From NCBI GenBank assembly GCA_019240755.1, contig JAFAXS010000045.1, forward strand, positions 1 through 64,000: 64,000 bases of DNA, written 5' to 3'. The notes under the pieces are model-generated. The model made no database searches, was not told the DNA's origin, and worked only from the letters and a program-made list of their open reading frames with translations. Positions within the stretch are counted from its first letter, which is position 1. Each line of letters begins with the position of its first letter. The DNA comes from Vulcanimicrobiota bacterium. GTDB lineage: Bacteria > Vulcanimicrobiota > Vulcanimicrobiia > Vulcanimicrobiales > Vulcanimicrobiaceae. Shown here in pieces: positions 31,701-39,900 of this stretch. Position numbers and translations under genes: made by a program.

Positions 31701-32703
31701 TGAACGACGCGCCTTGTAGCTCGTCGAGCGACAACTTGTTGTCGCGGGCGCGTGCGACGAGCTCCTCGTACGTGGCGCGGAAGGCCGCAAAGTCCAACGC
31801 GTCGGCGTCGCGAATGACCGGCACGACGAGCGAGCGCGTACCGTCTTTTCGCTCGGTATCGACCGCCAGGCCGAGATGAATCCCCGGCTCGACACGCGCC
31901 GGCGCGCCGCCTTCGTCGCGCCGAAACGAGTGCGTGATGAAGGGCATCTCGCGTGCCGCGCGCACGAGCGCGTACGCGATCAGGTGGGTGAACGAAATTC
32001 GTTCGTCGCGACCCGCCGCGCGAACCGCGCCGTTAAGCTCTTTGCGCCGCGCATCCAGCACGTCGACCGGGACGCTGCGAAAGCTCGTGGCGGTCGGGAT
32101 CGAAAGACTCTGCTCCATGTAGCCGGAGAGTGCCGCCGCGGGCCCGCGCAACTCGGTCACCTTTGCGCCGGCCGGAACGGGCGGCGCGGGCGCTGCGCCG
32201 GCTTCTGAGCGCCGCCGCGCGCCGCCGGCTTGTTCCAGAACGTCGGAACGAAGTATCAAGCCATCCGGTCCCGAGCCGCGAACGACTGAAAGATCGACGT
32301 CGAGTTGTCGGGCGATGCGCATCGCGGGGCGATCGGCCACGCCGCCGCGGCGCGCGGGCGAAACCGGCGGCGCAACCGTCGTCGCGGGGGGCGTTTTTTG
32401 TGCGCCGTTGCCGCGCGTCACCGGCCGCGCGGCTCCGTCCTGCTTCGACGTATCGATCTGCGCCAGCACGGTGCCGACGGCAACCGTCTGGCCTTCGCGC
32501 GCGAGAATTTCGGTGAGCTGACCGGAGGCCGTTGCGGGCACCTCCACGTCGACTTTGTCCGTCGTCACCTCGACGAGCGGATCTCCTTCGGCGACAAACT
32601 CGCCGACGCGGCGCCGCCACTCTACGATGGATCCTTGCGTCACGGACTCGCCCATCTCGGGAAGGGTGACGCTGACTACGCTCTCGTCCAAACCAGCGCC
32701 CAT
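28759..32703 (-). CDS. kgd: 2-oxoglutarate dehydrogenase E2-E1 fusion (Kgd type) with its own lipoyl domain
   Basis: A 1314-residue protein joins two TCA-cycle subunits. Residues 1-90 are a lipoyl domain with the lipoylated lysine at 50 (VTTDKVDV). About 125-160 is the peripheral-subunit-binding domain (MRIARQLDVDLSVVRGSG). About 195-430 is the succinyltransferase domain with His395 in TYDHRVIQG, where the usual Asp of DHRxxDG is Gln. About 470-1314 is the thiamine-diphosphate E1 dehydrogenase (GMAHRGRLNV, HNPSHLEAVDPV, GDAAFTGQGVV, NNQIGFTTDPADARS). The last two parts resemble mycobacterial Kgd, which lacks the lipoyl part. No E3 gene is nearby. A short dispersed repeat is translated within the E1 part near 29670. 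Confidence 0.95.
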   Translation of the reverse strand: MGAGLDESVVSVTLPEMGESVTQGSIVEWRRRVGEFVAEGDPLVEVTTDKVDVEVPATASGQLTEILAREGQTVAVGTVLAQIDTSKQDGAARPVTRGNGAQKTPPATTVAPPVSPARRGGVADRPAMRIARQLDVDLSVVRGSGPDGLILRSDVLEQAGGARRRSEAGAAPAPPVPAGAKVTELRGPAAALSGYMEQSLSIPTATSFRSVPVDVLDARRKELNGAVRAAGRDERISFTHLIAYALVRAAREMPFITHSFRRDEGGAPARVEPGIHLGLAVDTERKDGTRSLVVPVIRDADALDFAAFRATYEELVARARDNKLSLDELQGASFTLTNPGGIGTIASVPRLMAGQGAIIATGAIGYPAGFAASNEQSLRLLGVSRVMQLTSTYDHRVIQGAQSGEYLRRVDELLQGKDGFYEAAFTSLGFEAAPSPQFALAPLGAAAARPSDEMLRAAAAGMAIVSAYRRFGHLAANLDPLGAEPVGDALLEPQTWGLTPALQSAIPAAVLRVKVPGQTLADVLPRLRETYSSTIAYEIEHISNAEQRMWLRDYVESGRNKIKHSPQRQIEFLTRLTRVEAFDRYVRKTFLGQKTFSGEGLDVMVPMLEEMLDMLADDGVANAILGMAHRGRLNVIAHVVNMPYEEVMTEFEAAQYRGNLGDDDVMGDVKYHHGAKGEFTTSKGKTIAVTLAHNPSHLEAVDPVVEGSARALQTDHGQGVPVQDGKRAAPILIHGDAAFTGQGVVAEVLNLQSLPGYETGGTIHLIANNQIGFTTDPADARSTRYASDLAKGFDVPIVHVNADDVDACIAAVHFAIDFRRAFARDVLIDLIGYRRFGHNEQDEPAYTQPQLAERIKNHPTVRELFANKLVNQGILTADQSRAMADEATERLQAARRAVKGALASHITGRKISGSNTFDGTVLEPVDRRTLLAWSDALAAVPEGFELNRKLRNQFERRNETIAQKGLFDWGTAEALAFASLLTSGTPIRLTGQDTERGTFSHRHAVLHPSTPLRAGSAGEVWIPLQHLAAGQASFEIRNSPLSEYACVGFEYGYSAQEPQALVLWEAQYGDFFNGAEIVVDQFIAAGQAKWGETSRLTLLLPHGYEGGGPEHSSARPERFLQLVAEGNLRVASPSVASNYYHLLRMQARSPLAVPLVVMTPKSLLRAESAAGTLDDMINGTFSPVIDDPRSMDREQIERLILCSGKIYHDLVAHDAYASLSRSAIARIELLAPLPVGDINRVIGSYPKLKKIVWVQEEPKNMGARAFVRRRLLEGKRDGFDIEYIGRGYRASPSEGYAGQHAVEQERIVTTALAQ
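29661..29684 (-). repeat. Second copy of the short dispersed repeat, inside the E1 domain
   Basis: On the minus strand the sequence CCCTTCGACTCCGCTGAGGG is an imperfect palindrome with the same TCGACTCCGCT core as the copy in the P450 gene, here in the opposite orientation relative to the gene. It is translated as STPLRAG between well-conserved E1 segments (RHAVLHP before, GEVWIPLQHL after) and keeps the frame, so it looks like an in-frame insertion in a surface loop. Confidence 0.55.
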
Positions 32704-32744
32704 CTTATCTTTCCGGCGCTCCGAGGCCTAGCGCGAGGGAACTC

Positions 32745-33446
32745 CTAGAGTTGCGGCGCGAGATACGTGTAGCGATAGGCTGCCTGCAGGACCGCGATCG
32801 CCGCAACCATCGCCGGTACGACGACGGCTCCGGGGATCAGATGCGTCAGGATATCGTCGGCGATCTGCCCGCGCGACGCTCCGGCCGGAGCAAAACCGCG
32901 TGCGGCGAGCGCCCGGGCGTGCTCTTCGACTGCCGTGTGGCAGGTGAGGACGACGAGGCCGCGCCGCTGCAGCATCTCGAGGGAAGCATCCTGATACATC
33001 CCGCCCTCATCGTCGGGAGCCGCCGCAACATCGAAGCGGGCGCGTTGCGAAACGAAGGTGTTCGAGGCGACCGGCAACCCTTGCGAATCGGTCAGCTTGA
33101 GAAACTCTCCAATCCGGTACCGCTGCCATATTTCGTCGCGATAACAGTACGCCGAGGAGGCGCCGTGCGGCGCAAAAACGATCGAGATTGCCGCTGCCGG
33201 ATAACCGAAACCAAACTGCAGCCCATTGAACGAGTTCTTGATATTGTTGAGGACGCCGGGGCGGAAGGCAACGGATTCGTACAGTTGCCGGATTCGGGCA
33301 GGGCGATCCACGGCTTGCCTAAATGCCGCACCGTCGAACTCGTCGGCGCGCTCGACGAGATCGCTGCCCCCGGGAATAGGTTGCGCGGCGACGCGCACGG
33401 CGTGCGCGAGCGCTGCCGAACTTGCGAAAAATGCGCCGCGATTCAT
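32745..33446 (-). CDS. Exported protein, possibly DsrE-like fold
   Basis: This 233-residue protein starts MNRGAFFASSAALAHAVRVAA, a signal-like N-terminus without a twin-arginine motif. The body includes LNNIKNSFNGLQFGFGYPAAAISIVFAPHGASSAYC, and later LQRRGLVVLTCHTAVEEHARALAARG, IADDILTHLIPGAVVVPAMVAAIAVLQAAYRY. The pattern of a short sulphur-relay-like core plus the conserved ADDILTHLIPGAVVVPAMVAA segment is seen in exported DsrE-like proteins of unknown role. The start at 33446 is chosen because the frame above it is antisense shadow of rmuC. It lies 41 bases upstream of nothing but the kgd start, on the opposite side of its own stop. Function unknown. Confidence 0.65.
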   Translation of the reverse strand: MNRGAFFASSAALAHAVRVAAQPIPGGSDLVERADEFDGAAFRQAVDRPARIRQLYESVAFRPGVLNNIKNSFNGLQFGFGYPAAAISIVFAPHGASSAYCYRDEIWQRYRIGEFLKLTDSQGLPVASNTFVSQRARFDVAAAPDDEGGMYQDASLEMLQRRGLVVLTCHTAVEEHARALAARGFAPAGASRGQIADDILTHLIPGAVVVPAMVAAIAVLQAAYRYTYLAPQL

Positions 33447-33537
33447 CACGGCCGCTCTTCGCACGCGCCGCGGCGAGGACCCTTCGGCGCTGCGGTCAAA
33501 CTCTTTGATCGATGACGTATCCGGGCACGCGGCCGAC

Positions 33538-34737
33538 GTGATCGCGTCGCAAGCGATGCTCTTCGTCGCGATCGGCGCCGCGATCGGGGCGCTGGTCGTA
33601 TGGCTCGCGACGAGGTCGGAGGCGACGGCATTGCGCGTGTCGCTCCAACACGCGCAGCGTGCTGAAGAGAAGACTGTCGAGTCGCTGCTGGAGCGCGCCA
33701 AGAACGAGCTCCGTGAAACGACCGCGTTGCGCGCGAGCGAGCGCGTCGGCGAGCTCGTCTCCCCGATGGCGCAGAAGCTTGCCGAGTTCGACCGGCTCAT
33801 CGCGGAGCTTGAGGCCCGGCGCCGCCACGATGCCGGCAGTCTGCGCGAACAGATCGATCTGTTGCTTGGACGAGCGGACAAGCTCGAGAGCGCCGCAGTG
33901 AGCCTTTCGACGCAGACGTCCACGCTCGTCACGGCGCTGCGCAATCCGGCCTCGCGGGGAAAGTGGGGCGAGATGCAGCTGCGCAACGTCGTCGAGAAGG
34001 CAGGAATGCTGCCGCACTGCGACTTCACCGAACAACAGACGGTGGCGGTCGGCGAGCTCCGCGCGCGCCCCGATATGACGATCAACCTCCCCGGCGAGCG
34101 CCGCGTTTTCGTGGATGCCAAGGCTCCGGTGGATTCGATGCAAGCGGCGCTCGAGACGGCGGACGAGCAGCGCCGCAAGGCGCTGATGAAGCAGCACGCC
34201 CGCGCGCTGCGCGACCACGTCGATTCACTCGCGCGGCGCGGATATCACACGGCGGCGAGGTCCGCCGATTACGTCGTGATGTTCGTGGCCGGCGAGGCCT
34301 TTCTCAGCTCCGCGTGCAGTGAGGATCCATCCCTGATCGAATATGCGCTCGACCAGAATGTGCTCGTCACGGGTCCGCTGTCTCTCGTAAGCCTATTACG
34401 TACCTTCGCGATCGGCTGGCAGGCGCTGCGCCAGGAAGAGAACGCCAAGCGCATTGCGATGATCGGTAAGGCCTTCTACGAGCGAGCCTGCAAGTTTTCC
34501 GAGCATCTCGTCGAGGTCCGGCGGCATCTCGAACGCACGGTCAACGCGTTCAATGCGACCGTCGGCTCATATGAAAGCAAGTTTCTTCCCCAAGGGCGCC
34601 GGCTGAAGGAAGAGGCCGCGCTCGCCGCCGACGATCTGTCCGAACTTCCCCCCATCGACGTCGTACCGCGCGACGTCACTGCGCTCGATATCGACGACGC
34701 GCCGAAACGGCTGCCGCGCCGCCAACGCTTGCTGTAG
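33538..34737 (+). CDS. rmuC: DNA recombination protein RmuC
   Basis: RmuC limits inversions and other rearrangements at short repeats and is thought to be a nuclease-like factor. The protein of about 399 residues has an N-terminal hydrophobic anchor (MLFVAIGAAIGALVVWLA), a coiled-coil stretch (about residues 30-130, with many Glu, Arg and Leu heptads) and the PD-(D/E)XK-like core. The core reads RGKWGEMQLRNVVEKAGM, RPDMTINLPGERRVFVDAKAP and ADYVVMFVAGEAFLSSA. Starts at TTG 33505, GTG 33538 or ATG 33556 are all possible; GTG is chosen for length before the anchor. It converges on the peroxiredoxin gene. Confidence 0.92.
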   Translation: MIASQAMLFVAIGAAIGALVVWLATRSEATALRVSLQHAQRAEEKTVESLLERAKNELRETTALRASERVGELVSPMAQKLAEFDRLIAELEARRRHDAGSLREQIDLLLGRADKLESAAVSLSTQTSTLVTALRNPASRGKWGEMQLRNVVEKAGMLPHCDFTEQQTVAVGELRARPDMTINLPGERRVFVDAKAPVDSMQAALETADEQRRKALMKQHARALRDHVDSLARRGYHTAARSADYVVMFVAGEAFLSSACSEDPSLIEYALDQNVLVTGPLSLVSLLRTFAIGWQALRQEENAKRIAMIGKAFYERACKFSEHLVEVRRHLERTVNAFNATVGSYESKFLPQGRRLKEEAALAADDLSELPPIDVVPRDVTALDIDDAPKRLPRRQRLL

Positions 34738-34748
34738 CAGCCGGCTCG

Positions 34749-35300
34749 CTACGGCTTGGTGTGATCGGCGGTCCAGGCCCGCAATGCGTTGAGCGTGTTC
34801 GCGACGTGCAACGAAGGATCGAGGTTCGTGTAGGTGTAGATGATCGTGCCGTCCGGGGCGATGACGTACGAGGTCCGGTTCGCATACTGTGGATGCGACG
34901 CGAGGACCGCGTCGTAGGACTTCATCACGGTTCCGTCCGTGTCGGCCGCGACCGCGAACTTGCTGCGGCACTCGCTGACCGAGAACTTTTGGAGCTTGTC
35001 GAGGGGATCGTGCGAGACGCCGATCACGCTCGCTCCCAGCGACTTGTATTGCTCGATGGCGTCTGCAAACTCGTGCGCCTCGATCGTACAGCCCGTCGTA
35101 AAGGCCGCCGGATAAAAGTACAGGACCACGGGCCCCTTCTTGAGCGCGTCGGCGAGGGTGAAGGTAAAGACGTTACCTCCCTGCGTCGCCTGCAACGTAA
35201 ATGCCGGCGCCTTGCTGCCCGTCGAGAGCGCCGCCCAGGCCGGCGCGGTCAGTGCCGCCGTTACGAGCATCGCGACGACGACGGAGAGTCGTGTAGTCAT
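34749..35300 (-). CDS. Exported peroxiredoxin (BCP/AhpC-TSA type)
   Basis: Peroxiredoxins reduce hydrogen peroxide and organic peroxides through a reactive cysteine. This 183-residue protein has a signal peptide (residues about 2-24, ending APAWA), then GSKAPAFTLQATQGG and the peroxidatic cysteine in AAFTTGCTIEAHEF. The second Cys-containing segment (SVSECRSKFAVAADTDG) and IAPDGTIIYTYT follow. Export is unusual for the BCP group, which is mostly cytoplasmic; it would protect the periplasm. The start at 35300 is preferred over 35315 because AAAGGA lies six bases upstream of it. It lies 28 bases after a DUF4760 membrane protein gene. Confidence 0.92.
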   Translation of the reverse strand: MTTRLSVVVAMLVTAALTAPAWAALSTGSKAPAFTLQATQGGNVFTFTLADALKKGPVVLYFYPAAFTTGCTIEAHEFADAIEQYKSLGASVIGVSHDPLDKLQKFSVSECRSKFAVAADTDGTVMKSYDAVLASHPQYANRTSYVIAPDGTIIYTYTNLDPSLHVANTLNALRAWTADHTKP

Positions 35301-35328
35301 AGTAGTCCTTTTCAATGAACGTGCGGGT

Positions 35329-35871
35329 CTATACTTTGAACTCGAGGTCGCCGAACTGCTTCTCGTCGTAGTTTGTATCGCCTGGCGGCCGCGGAAGCTC
35401 CCTCCACCAAGCGCTATACATCGCCAGCCACTCGAAGTTCTCGAAAATGTACTGGTTCCCGCGGATGCGCCGCAGGCGAAAGATGAAGTCGCGAATCGTT
35501 TCCCAGCGTACGCGGATCATGTAGCCGACGGCATCCACGAGCAGCGAGGCGTCGAGCACCTTCCGGCGCGCCAGCGTCGCGACCGTTTCGAAGTATTGTG
35601 CGACCAAGAGCAACGCTCGGTCGTCGTCTGAGTTGTCGAAGTGCTCGAGTATGTCTTCGTCGGTTGGGTAGCGGGAGTTGACGCCCTGCAACCCTTCGAA
35701 CGCGCCCATTGCGGCGGCGTCGGTCAAACGGTTGATCGCCTCGAGTATCGCCAGCGCGTTCCGCTCGTGCTCCAGCTGTTTGTTTTGCCGCGTGAGCAAG
35801 ATCGTCGAGAGACCGAGCGCGATCAGCGAAACGGCCACGGACGCCGCCGGTAAGAGCTGCTCCGCGCTCAC
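35329..35871 (-). CDS. Small membrane-anchored protein, DUF4760-like
   Basis: A 180-residue protein with one N-terminal hydrophobic helix (about residues 7-26, AASVAVSLIALGLSTILL) and then a helical, charged cytoplasmic region. Features include LEHERNALAILEAINRLTD, a segment rich in acidic residues (EHFDNSDDDRALLLVAQYFETVATLARRK) and WWRELPRPPGD near the end. This pattern matches DUF4760-type proteins of unknown function. It starts at GTG 35871, 15 bases after the acyl-CoA dehydrogenase stop, and may be co-transcribed with it and with the peroxiredoxin gene. Confidence 0.7.
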   Translation of the reverse strand: MSAEQLLPAASVAVSLIALGLSTILLTRQNKQLEHERNALAILEAINRLTDAAAMGAFEGLQGVNSRYPTDEDILEHFDNSDDDRALLLVAQYFETVATLARRKVLDASLLVDAVGYMIRVRWETIRDFIFRLRRIRGNQYIFENFEWLAMYSAWWRELPRPPGDTNYDEKQFGDLEFKV

Positions 35872-35886
35872 AATCCGCTCGTTCTG

Positions 35887-37035
35887 TTAGAGGCCGATCA
35901 GGCGCGCGAGGATCATCCGTTGCACTTCGTTGGTCCCTTCGCCGATCTCGTTGATCTTCTGGTCGCGATACATCCGCGAGATCGGATACTCGTCCATGAA
36001 GCCGTAGCCGCCGTGGATCTGGAGCGCCTCATTGACGACCCGGTGCGATAGTTCCCCGGCGAAGAGCTTGGCGAAGCTCGCCGCGGCGACGTAGTCGCGC
36101 CCTTGATCCTTCTCCCATGCCGCCCGCAGCATCATGAGCTTGGCGTGCTCGATCTGCGTGAGCATGTCGACAAGCTTGAACGAGATGGCCTGAAACTTGC
36201 TAATGGGCTTGCCGAATGCTTGGCGTTCCTTCGAATAAGCCAGCGCCTCGTCGTAGGCACCCAGCGCGAGGCCGATCGAGAGCGCCGCGACCGAAATGCG
36301 GCCGCCGTCGAGCGTCTCGAGAAACTGCCGATAGCCTTCGCCGCGCTTGCCGAGCAGATTCTCTTCCGGGACGGCGGCGTCTACGAACGAGAGCTCGCGA
36401 GTATCGGACGCCCGCCAGCCCATCTTGCGGTATTTTCGGCTGCGGCTGAACCCAGGCGTCCCTTGCGGAACGATGATGTTCGAAATCTCGCGCGAGCCGT
36501 CGGCGCGTCGACCGGTTACCGCCGTAATCGTCGTGCCGCCGCTGATATCCGTGCCGGAGTTCGTTATGAACGCCTTCGTTCCATTAACGACCCACTGGCC
36601 GTCACGCAACTCCGCTCTCGTTTGCACGTTCCCGGCATCACTTCCGGCGTTGGGCTCGGTCAACCCGAAGCCCCAGAGCATTTCGCCGCGGGCCATCGGC
36701 ACGAGATATTGTTGCTTTTGCGCTTCGCTGCCGAACAGAAAGAACGGAGTCGCGCCCAGCGAAACGTGGGCCGCCAGCGTGATCGCGGTGGAAGCATCGG
36801 CTCGCGCAATTTCCATCACAGTCAGCGCGTAGCTTACCGTGTCGGCGCCCGCGCCGCCGTACTCTTCCGGAAACGGCAGCCCCATGAATCCGAGCGCGGC
36901 CATCTTTTCCACGAGCTCGTAGGGGAAACGCTCTTCGCGATCCATCGCCTCGGCACGCGGCCGAACCTCCTCTTGCGCAAACTCGCGCGCCAGACTCGCA
37001 ATTGCCTTTTGCTCGTCGGTGAGATCGAAGTTCAT
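35887..37035 (-). CDS. Acyl-CoA dehydrogenase
   Basis: A 382-residue FAD enzyme that introduces the alpha-beta double bond into acyl-CoA, as in fatty-acid or branched-chain amino-acid breakdown. The start at 37035 gives the typical MNFDLTDEQKAIASLAREFA. The signatures LTEPNAGSDAGN (flavin-binding) and LQIHGGYGFMDEYPISRMYRD are clear. The Glu within the GGYGFMDE region fits the catalytic base position of short- and medium-chain members, and the C-terminal IGEGTNEVQRMILAR is canonical. Chain-length preference cannot be told from sequence. It diverges from ftsE with 56 bases between starts. No other beta-oxidation genes are nearby. Confidence 0.94.
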   Translation of the reverse strand: MNFDLTDEQKAIASLAREFAQEEVRPRAEAMDREERFPYELVEKMAALGFMGLPFPEEYGGAGADTVSYALTVMEIARADASTAITLAAHVSLGATPFFLFGSEAQKQQYLVPMARGEMLWGFGLTEPNAGSDAGNVQTRAELRDGQWVVNGTKAFITNSGTDISGGTTITAVTGRRADGSREISNIIVPQGTPGFSRSRKYRKMGWRASDTRELSFVDAAVPEENLLGKRGEGYRQFLETLDGGRISVAALSIGLALGAYDEALAYSKERQAFGKPISKFQAISFKLVDMLTQIEHAKLMMLRAAWEKDQGRDYVAAASFAKLFAGELSHRVVNEALQIHGGYGFMDEYPISRMYRDQKINEIGEGTNEVQRMILARLIGL

Positions 37036-37091
37036 GGCGAAGGTATAAGGCTCAGCCTCAGGAAAAGTCCTCTTTAAGGGAAGCTCTGCCG

Positions 37092-37802
37092 ATGATTGCT
37101 CTTCGCGGCGTTTCGCTGGTGTATCCAAACGGCGTGCGCGCACTCGATGACATCAACCTTGAAATCGCCAAGGGCGAGTTCGTTTTTCTCGTCGGCCATT
37201 CCGGCACGGGCAAGTCCAGCCTGCTGCGTTTGCTCTACCGCGAGGCCAGATCCACCGCCGGCGAGATTGTGGTCGACGGGATCCGCGTCGACCGGTTGCG
37301 GCGCAACCGCATCGCCGCCTTACGACGCCACCTCGGCGTCGTTTTTCAAGACTTCAAGCTCCTCGTCGACAAAACCGTATGGGAGAACGTCGCCTTTGCG
37401 ATGCAGGTGACTGGCGCCCATACGCGCGACATCATGCGCCAAGCTCCGCGCGTCCTCGATCTGGTGGGGCTGTCGCATAAGAGCCGAATGTATCCCACCG
37501 AGCTCTCCGGCGGCGAGCAGCAGCGCACGGCCATCGCGCGCGCGCTCGTGAACAACCCCAAGATCCTGCTCTGTGACGAGCCGACGGGCAATCTCGATCC
37601 GGCGAATACCACGGAGATTACAGCGCTGCTACAGCGCATCAACCTCAAGGGAACGACGGTCGTCGTCGCCACTCACAATCAAGCAGTCGTAGACCGCATG
37701 CGCCGCCGAGTCGTTCGGCTCGACGACGGACGAATAACCACCGACGAGGAACGAGGCTATTACTATCTTGGATTGGGGCAAACTCAAGTTCTTTCTGGGT
37801 GA
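37092..37802 (+). CDS. ftsE: Cell-division ABC ATPase FtsE
   Basis: FtsE and FtsX form an ABC-type complex that controls septal peptidoglycan hydrolases rather than transporting a substrate. The 236-residue ATPase has Walker A GHSGTGKSS (around residues 35-43), a Q-loop in VVFQDFKLL, the signature LSGGEQQRTAIARAL, Walker B LLCDEPTGNLD and the switch histidine in VATHNQ. The ribosome site AAGGGAAG lies eight bases before the ATG. The end overlaps ftsX by 35 bases. It starts a five-gene division and cell-wall operon: ftsE, ftsX, envC and two S41 proteases. Confidence 0.95.
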   Translation: MIALRGVSLVYPNGVRALDDINLEIAKGEFVFLVGHSGTGKSSLLRLLYREARSTAGEIVVDGIRVDRLRRNRIAALRRHLGVVFQDFKLLVDKTVWENVAFAMQVTGAHTRDIMRQAPRVLDLVGLSHKSRMYPTELSGGEQQRTAIARALVNNPKILLCDEPTGNLDPANTTEITALLQRINLKGTTVVVATHNQAVVDRMRRRVVRLDDGRITTDEERGYYYLGLGQTQVLSG

Positions 37803-38649
37803 GGTGACGCGCAACTTTTCGCGCAACACCGGAATGCAAATGACCGCGATCGGCACGGTTGCCATCACGATCGTTTTGCTCGGGATGTTCCTCTTCGTGC
37901 GCGCGGCGCTCGCCGACGTCGGTGCGAGCCTTCTGGCGAAAATTGAGATTTCAGCGTACCTGAGCCCGGACGCGACGCCCGCGCAAATTCACGCAATCGG
38001 CCGTTTTCTGGCGCAAGACCCCCGCGTGGAGTCGGCGCAGTTCATTCCAAAGCGCCAGGGGCTCGCAGAGCTGCGCGAGCGCACCAAGGGCACGATCGAC
38101 ACCGCACTGCTCACCGAGAATCCGCTGCCGGATAAGTACCGCATCAAGGTGCGCGCCACCGAGCAGGTACCCTCCGTGGCGGCCGAAGTGCGGCGCCTGA
38201 CCGGAGTAGCGAACGTGGTCTACGGCCAGCAGGTCGTGCAACGGTTATTGCAGCTGGGCGCCGTGCTGCGCCGCATCGGCATCGTGGTCATCGCGATCTT
38301 CTTTGCAGTAGCGGGAATCATCATCGCCAACACGATTCGGTTGACCGTCTTCGCCCGCCGGCGCGAGATCGCGATCATGCAGCTCGTCGGTGCGACGAAC
38401 ACCTACATTCGCTTGCCCTTCATTTGCGAAGGCTTGCTCGACGGTTGCATCGGCGCGGCGCTGGCCGTAGGATTGCTTGCCGTCGCTCGCGCTACGCTCT
38501 GGCCGCGCTTGCTCGAAGCGCTCCCCTGGGCACAGCTGACCGCGACCCCCCTGGATGCCCGAGTGCTAGCGGCCGAGCTGCTGGCCGTGGGCGCCGCCAT
38601 CGGGATCGTGGCGTCCTGGATCGCCGTGGGGCGGCATTTGCGCACGTGA
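37768..38649 (+). CDS. ftsX: Cell-division protein FtsX
   Basis: The membrane partner of FtsE has four helices. The 293-residue protein shows a first helix (about 28-50), a periplasmic domain (about 55-165, with LAKIEISAYLSPDATPAQIHAIG), then three helices, and the segment FARRREIAIMQLVGATNTYIRLPFICEG, a hallmark of FtsX just before the last helix pair. It starts at TTG 37768, inside ftsE, and its stop overlaps the envC GTG (GTGA). In E. coli the periplasmic domain of FtsX recruits EnvC to activate amidases, and the gene order here implies the same. Confidence 0.94.
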   Translation: MDWGKLKFFLGEVTRNFSRNTGMQMTAIGTVAITIVLLGMFLFVRAALADVGASLLAKIEISAYLSPDATPAQIHAIGRFLAQDPRVESAQFIPKRQGLAELRERTKGTIDTALLTENPLPDKYRIKVRATEQVPSVAAEVRRLTGVANVVYGQQVVQRLLQLGAVLRRIGIVVIAIFFAVAGIIIANTIRLTVFARRREIAIMQLVGATNTYIRLPFICEGLLDGCIGAALAVGLLAVARATLWPRLLEALPWAQLTATPLDARVLAAELLAVGAAIGIVASWIAVGRHLRT

Positions 38650-39833
38650 TACGCCGTCGCCGGCTTACCGCCGTCGCCCTGATCGCGGTCGCCGTCGCGC
38701 TGCCGCTCACCGCTAAATCATCCATCGAAGACCGTATTGCGGCGGAACGCGCAAAAGCGGCCGCGATTGCGGCCCGCTTGCATGCCAAGCGCGCCGAGCT
38801 ACATTCCGTCAGCCTGCGTTACGACGATCTCCAGCGGCAGCTCGGCGAAACGAACGCGGCAATTGGAACCGTCAGCGGCCGCATCGATTCCCTCGACGCA
38901 CAGCGCGCCGCCACGCAGCGGCGCATTGACTGGAACGCCGTCCAGCTGGCGGCTGCGGTGCGATCGCTGCGGTTGCACGACTCCCTCTTGAAACGGCGCC
39001 TCGTCAACATCTATGAGTACGGCGACCTGACGTATCTTAATGCGCTGCTCGCCGCGCGGTCCTTCAGCGAGTTCGTCGAGCGGTGGGAGGACTTGCGTCT
39101 GCTCATCGCGGCGAACCAGCGCGCCGTGCGCGCGCGCAAGGCGGCAGAACGGCGCGTTGCGACCATCGCGGCGGACCTCGACCGCACGCGACTGGAGCTG
39201 CAACGCGAAGAAGAGTCCGCGCAGGAAGCTCGCAGCCAACTCGGCTCCCTCGCCGACGAACGGCGTAACCTCGTGGAGGTCGCTTCGATCCAGCGGCGCA
39301 GCGTCGCCTCGCAGGTCGCCCAAATCGAAGGCCTCTCCGCCGCAGAGGAGGCGCAACTCGAGTCGCTGATCATGGAGCGCGAGCGCGAGGTCGAGGCGCA
39401 GCGCCGCGCCGCGGGAATCGCCGGAGGAGTCGAAAGCGAAGGCGCCGCCGGCTCATTTTCTTGGCCCGTCACCGGAACGATCACCTCGCCCTTCGGCTGG
39501 CGTTCGAACCCCTTTGGCGGCGCGCCCGAGTTTCATCAAGGCCTGGACATCGCGGCGCCCACGGGAACGACTGTCACCGCGGCGGCGGCAGGCACCGTGA
39601 TCATGGCGCAATGGTATGGGGGGTACGGCAACTATATCCTCATTGACCACGGCGGCGGCTACTCAACCGGCTACGGCCACCTCTCTGCGATTTTTGTCTC
39701 AACAGGGCAGACCGTCGCTCGCGGCCAGGCGATCGGCGCCGTCGGCTCGACCGGGCAGTCGACCGGTCCGCATCTGCATTTCGAGGTGCGGATTGCCGGC
39801 AAGCCGGTGGACCCGGCGCCCCGGCTTCATTAA
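38646..39833 (+). CDS. envC: Murein hydrolase activator EnvC (coiled coil plus LytM/M23 domain)
   Basis: The 395-residue exported protein has a signal peptide (about residues 1-23), a long coiled coil (about 25-255, with many R/E/A heptads and a RRRVATIAADLDRTR type stretch), and a C-terminal M23/LytM domain. The zinc-site residues are kept, with His297 and Asp301 in HQGLD and His376 and His378 in HLHF. E. coli EnvC has lost catalytic residues and only activates amidases, so this protein could itself be a hydrolase. Start GTG 38646 is inside the ftsX stop. It lies directly downstream of ftsEX, the usual genetic setting. Confidence 0.93.
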   Translation: MIRRRRLTAVALIAVAVALPLTAKSSIEDRIAAERAKAAAIAARLHAKRAELHSVSLRYDDLQRQLGETNAAIGTVSGRIDSLDAQRAATQRRIDWNAVQLAAAVRSLRLHDSLLKRRLVNIYEYGDLTYLNALLAARSFSEFVERWEDLRLLIAANQRAVRARKAAERRVATIAADLDRTRLELQREEESAQEARSQLGSLADERRNLVEVASIQRRSVASQVAQIEGLSAAEEAQLESLIMEREREVEAQRRAAGIAGGVESEGAAGSFSWPVTGTITSPFGWRSNPFGGAPEFHQGLDIAAPTGTTVTAAAAGTVIMAQWYGGYGNYILIDHGGGYSTGYGHLSAIFVSTGQTVARGQAIGAVGSTGQSTGPHLHFEVRIAGKPVDPAPRLH

Positions 39834-39900
39834 GACTTCGCAAGTAAAATACGCAAAGAGCAACCTCCTCGCCGCCGAAACGGGTAGTGGTAGACTACAA

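Noticed and set aside
33447-34178. Minus-strand frame that would extend the DsrE-like protein to 477 residues
   Set aside because: The extension is Ser/Arg-rich antisense of rmuC. The real protein starts at ATG 33446 with a signal-like N-terminus.
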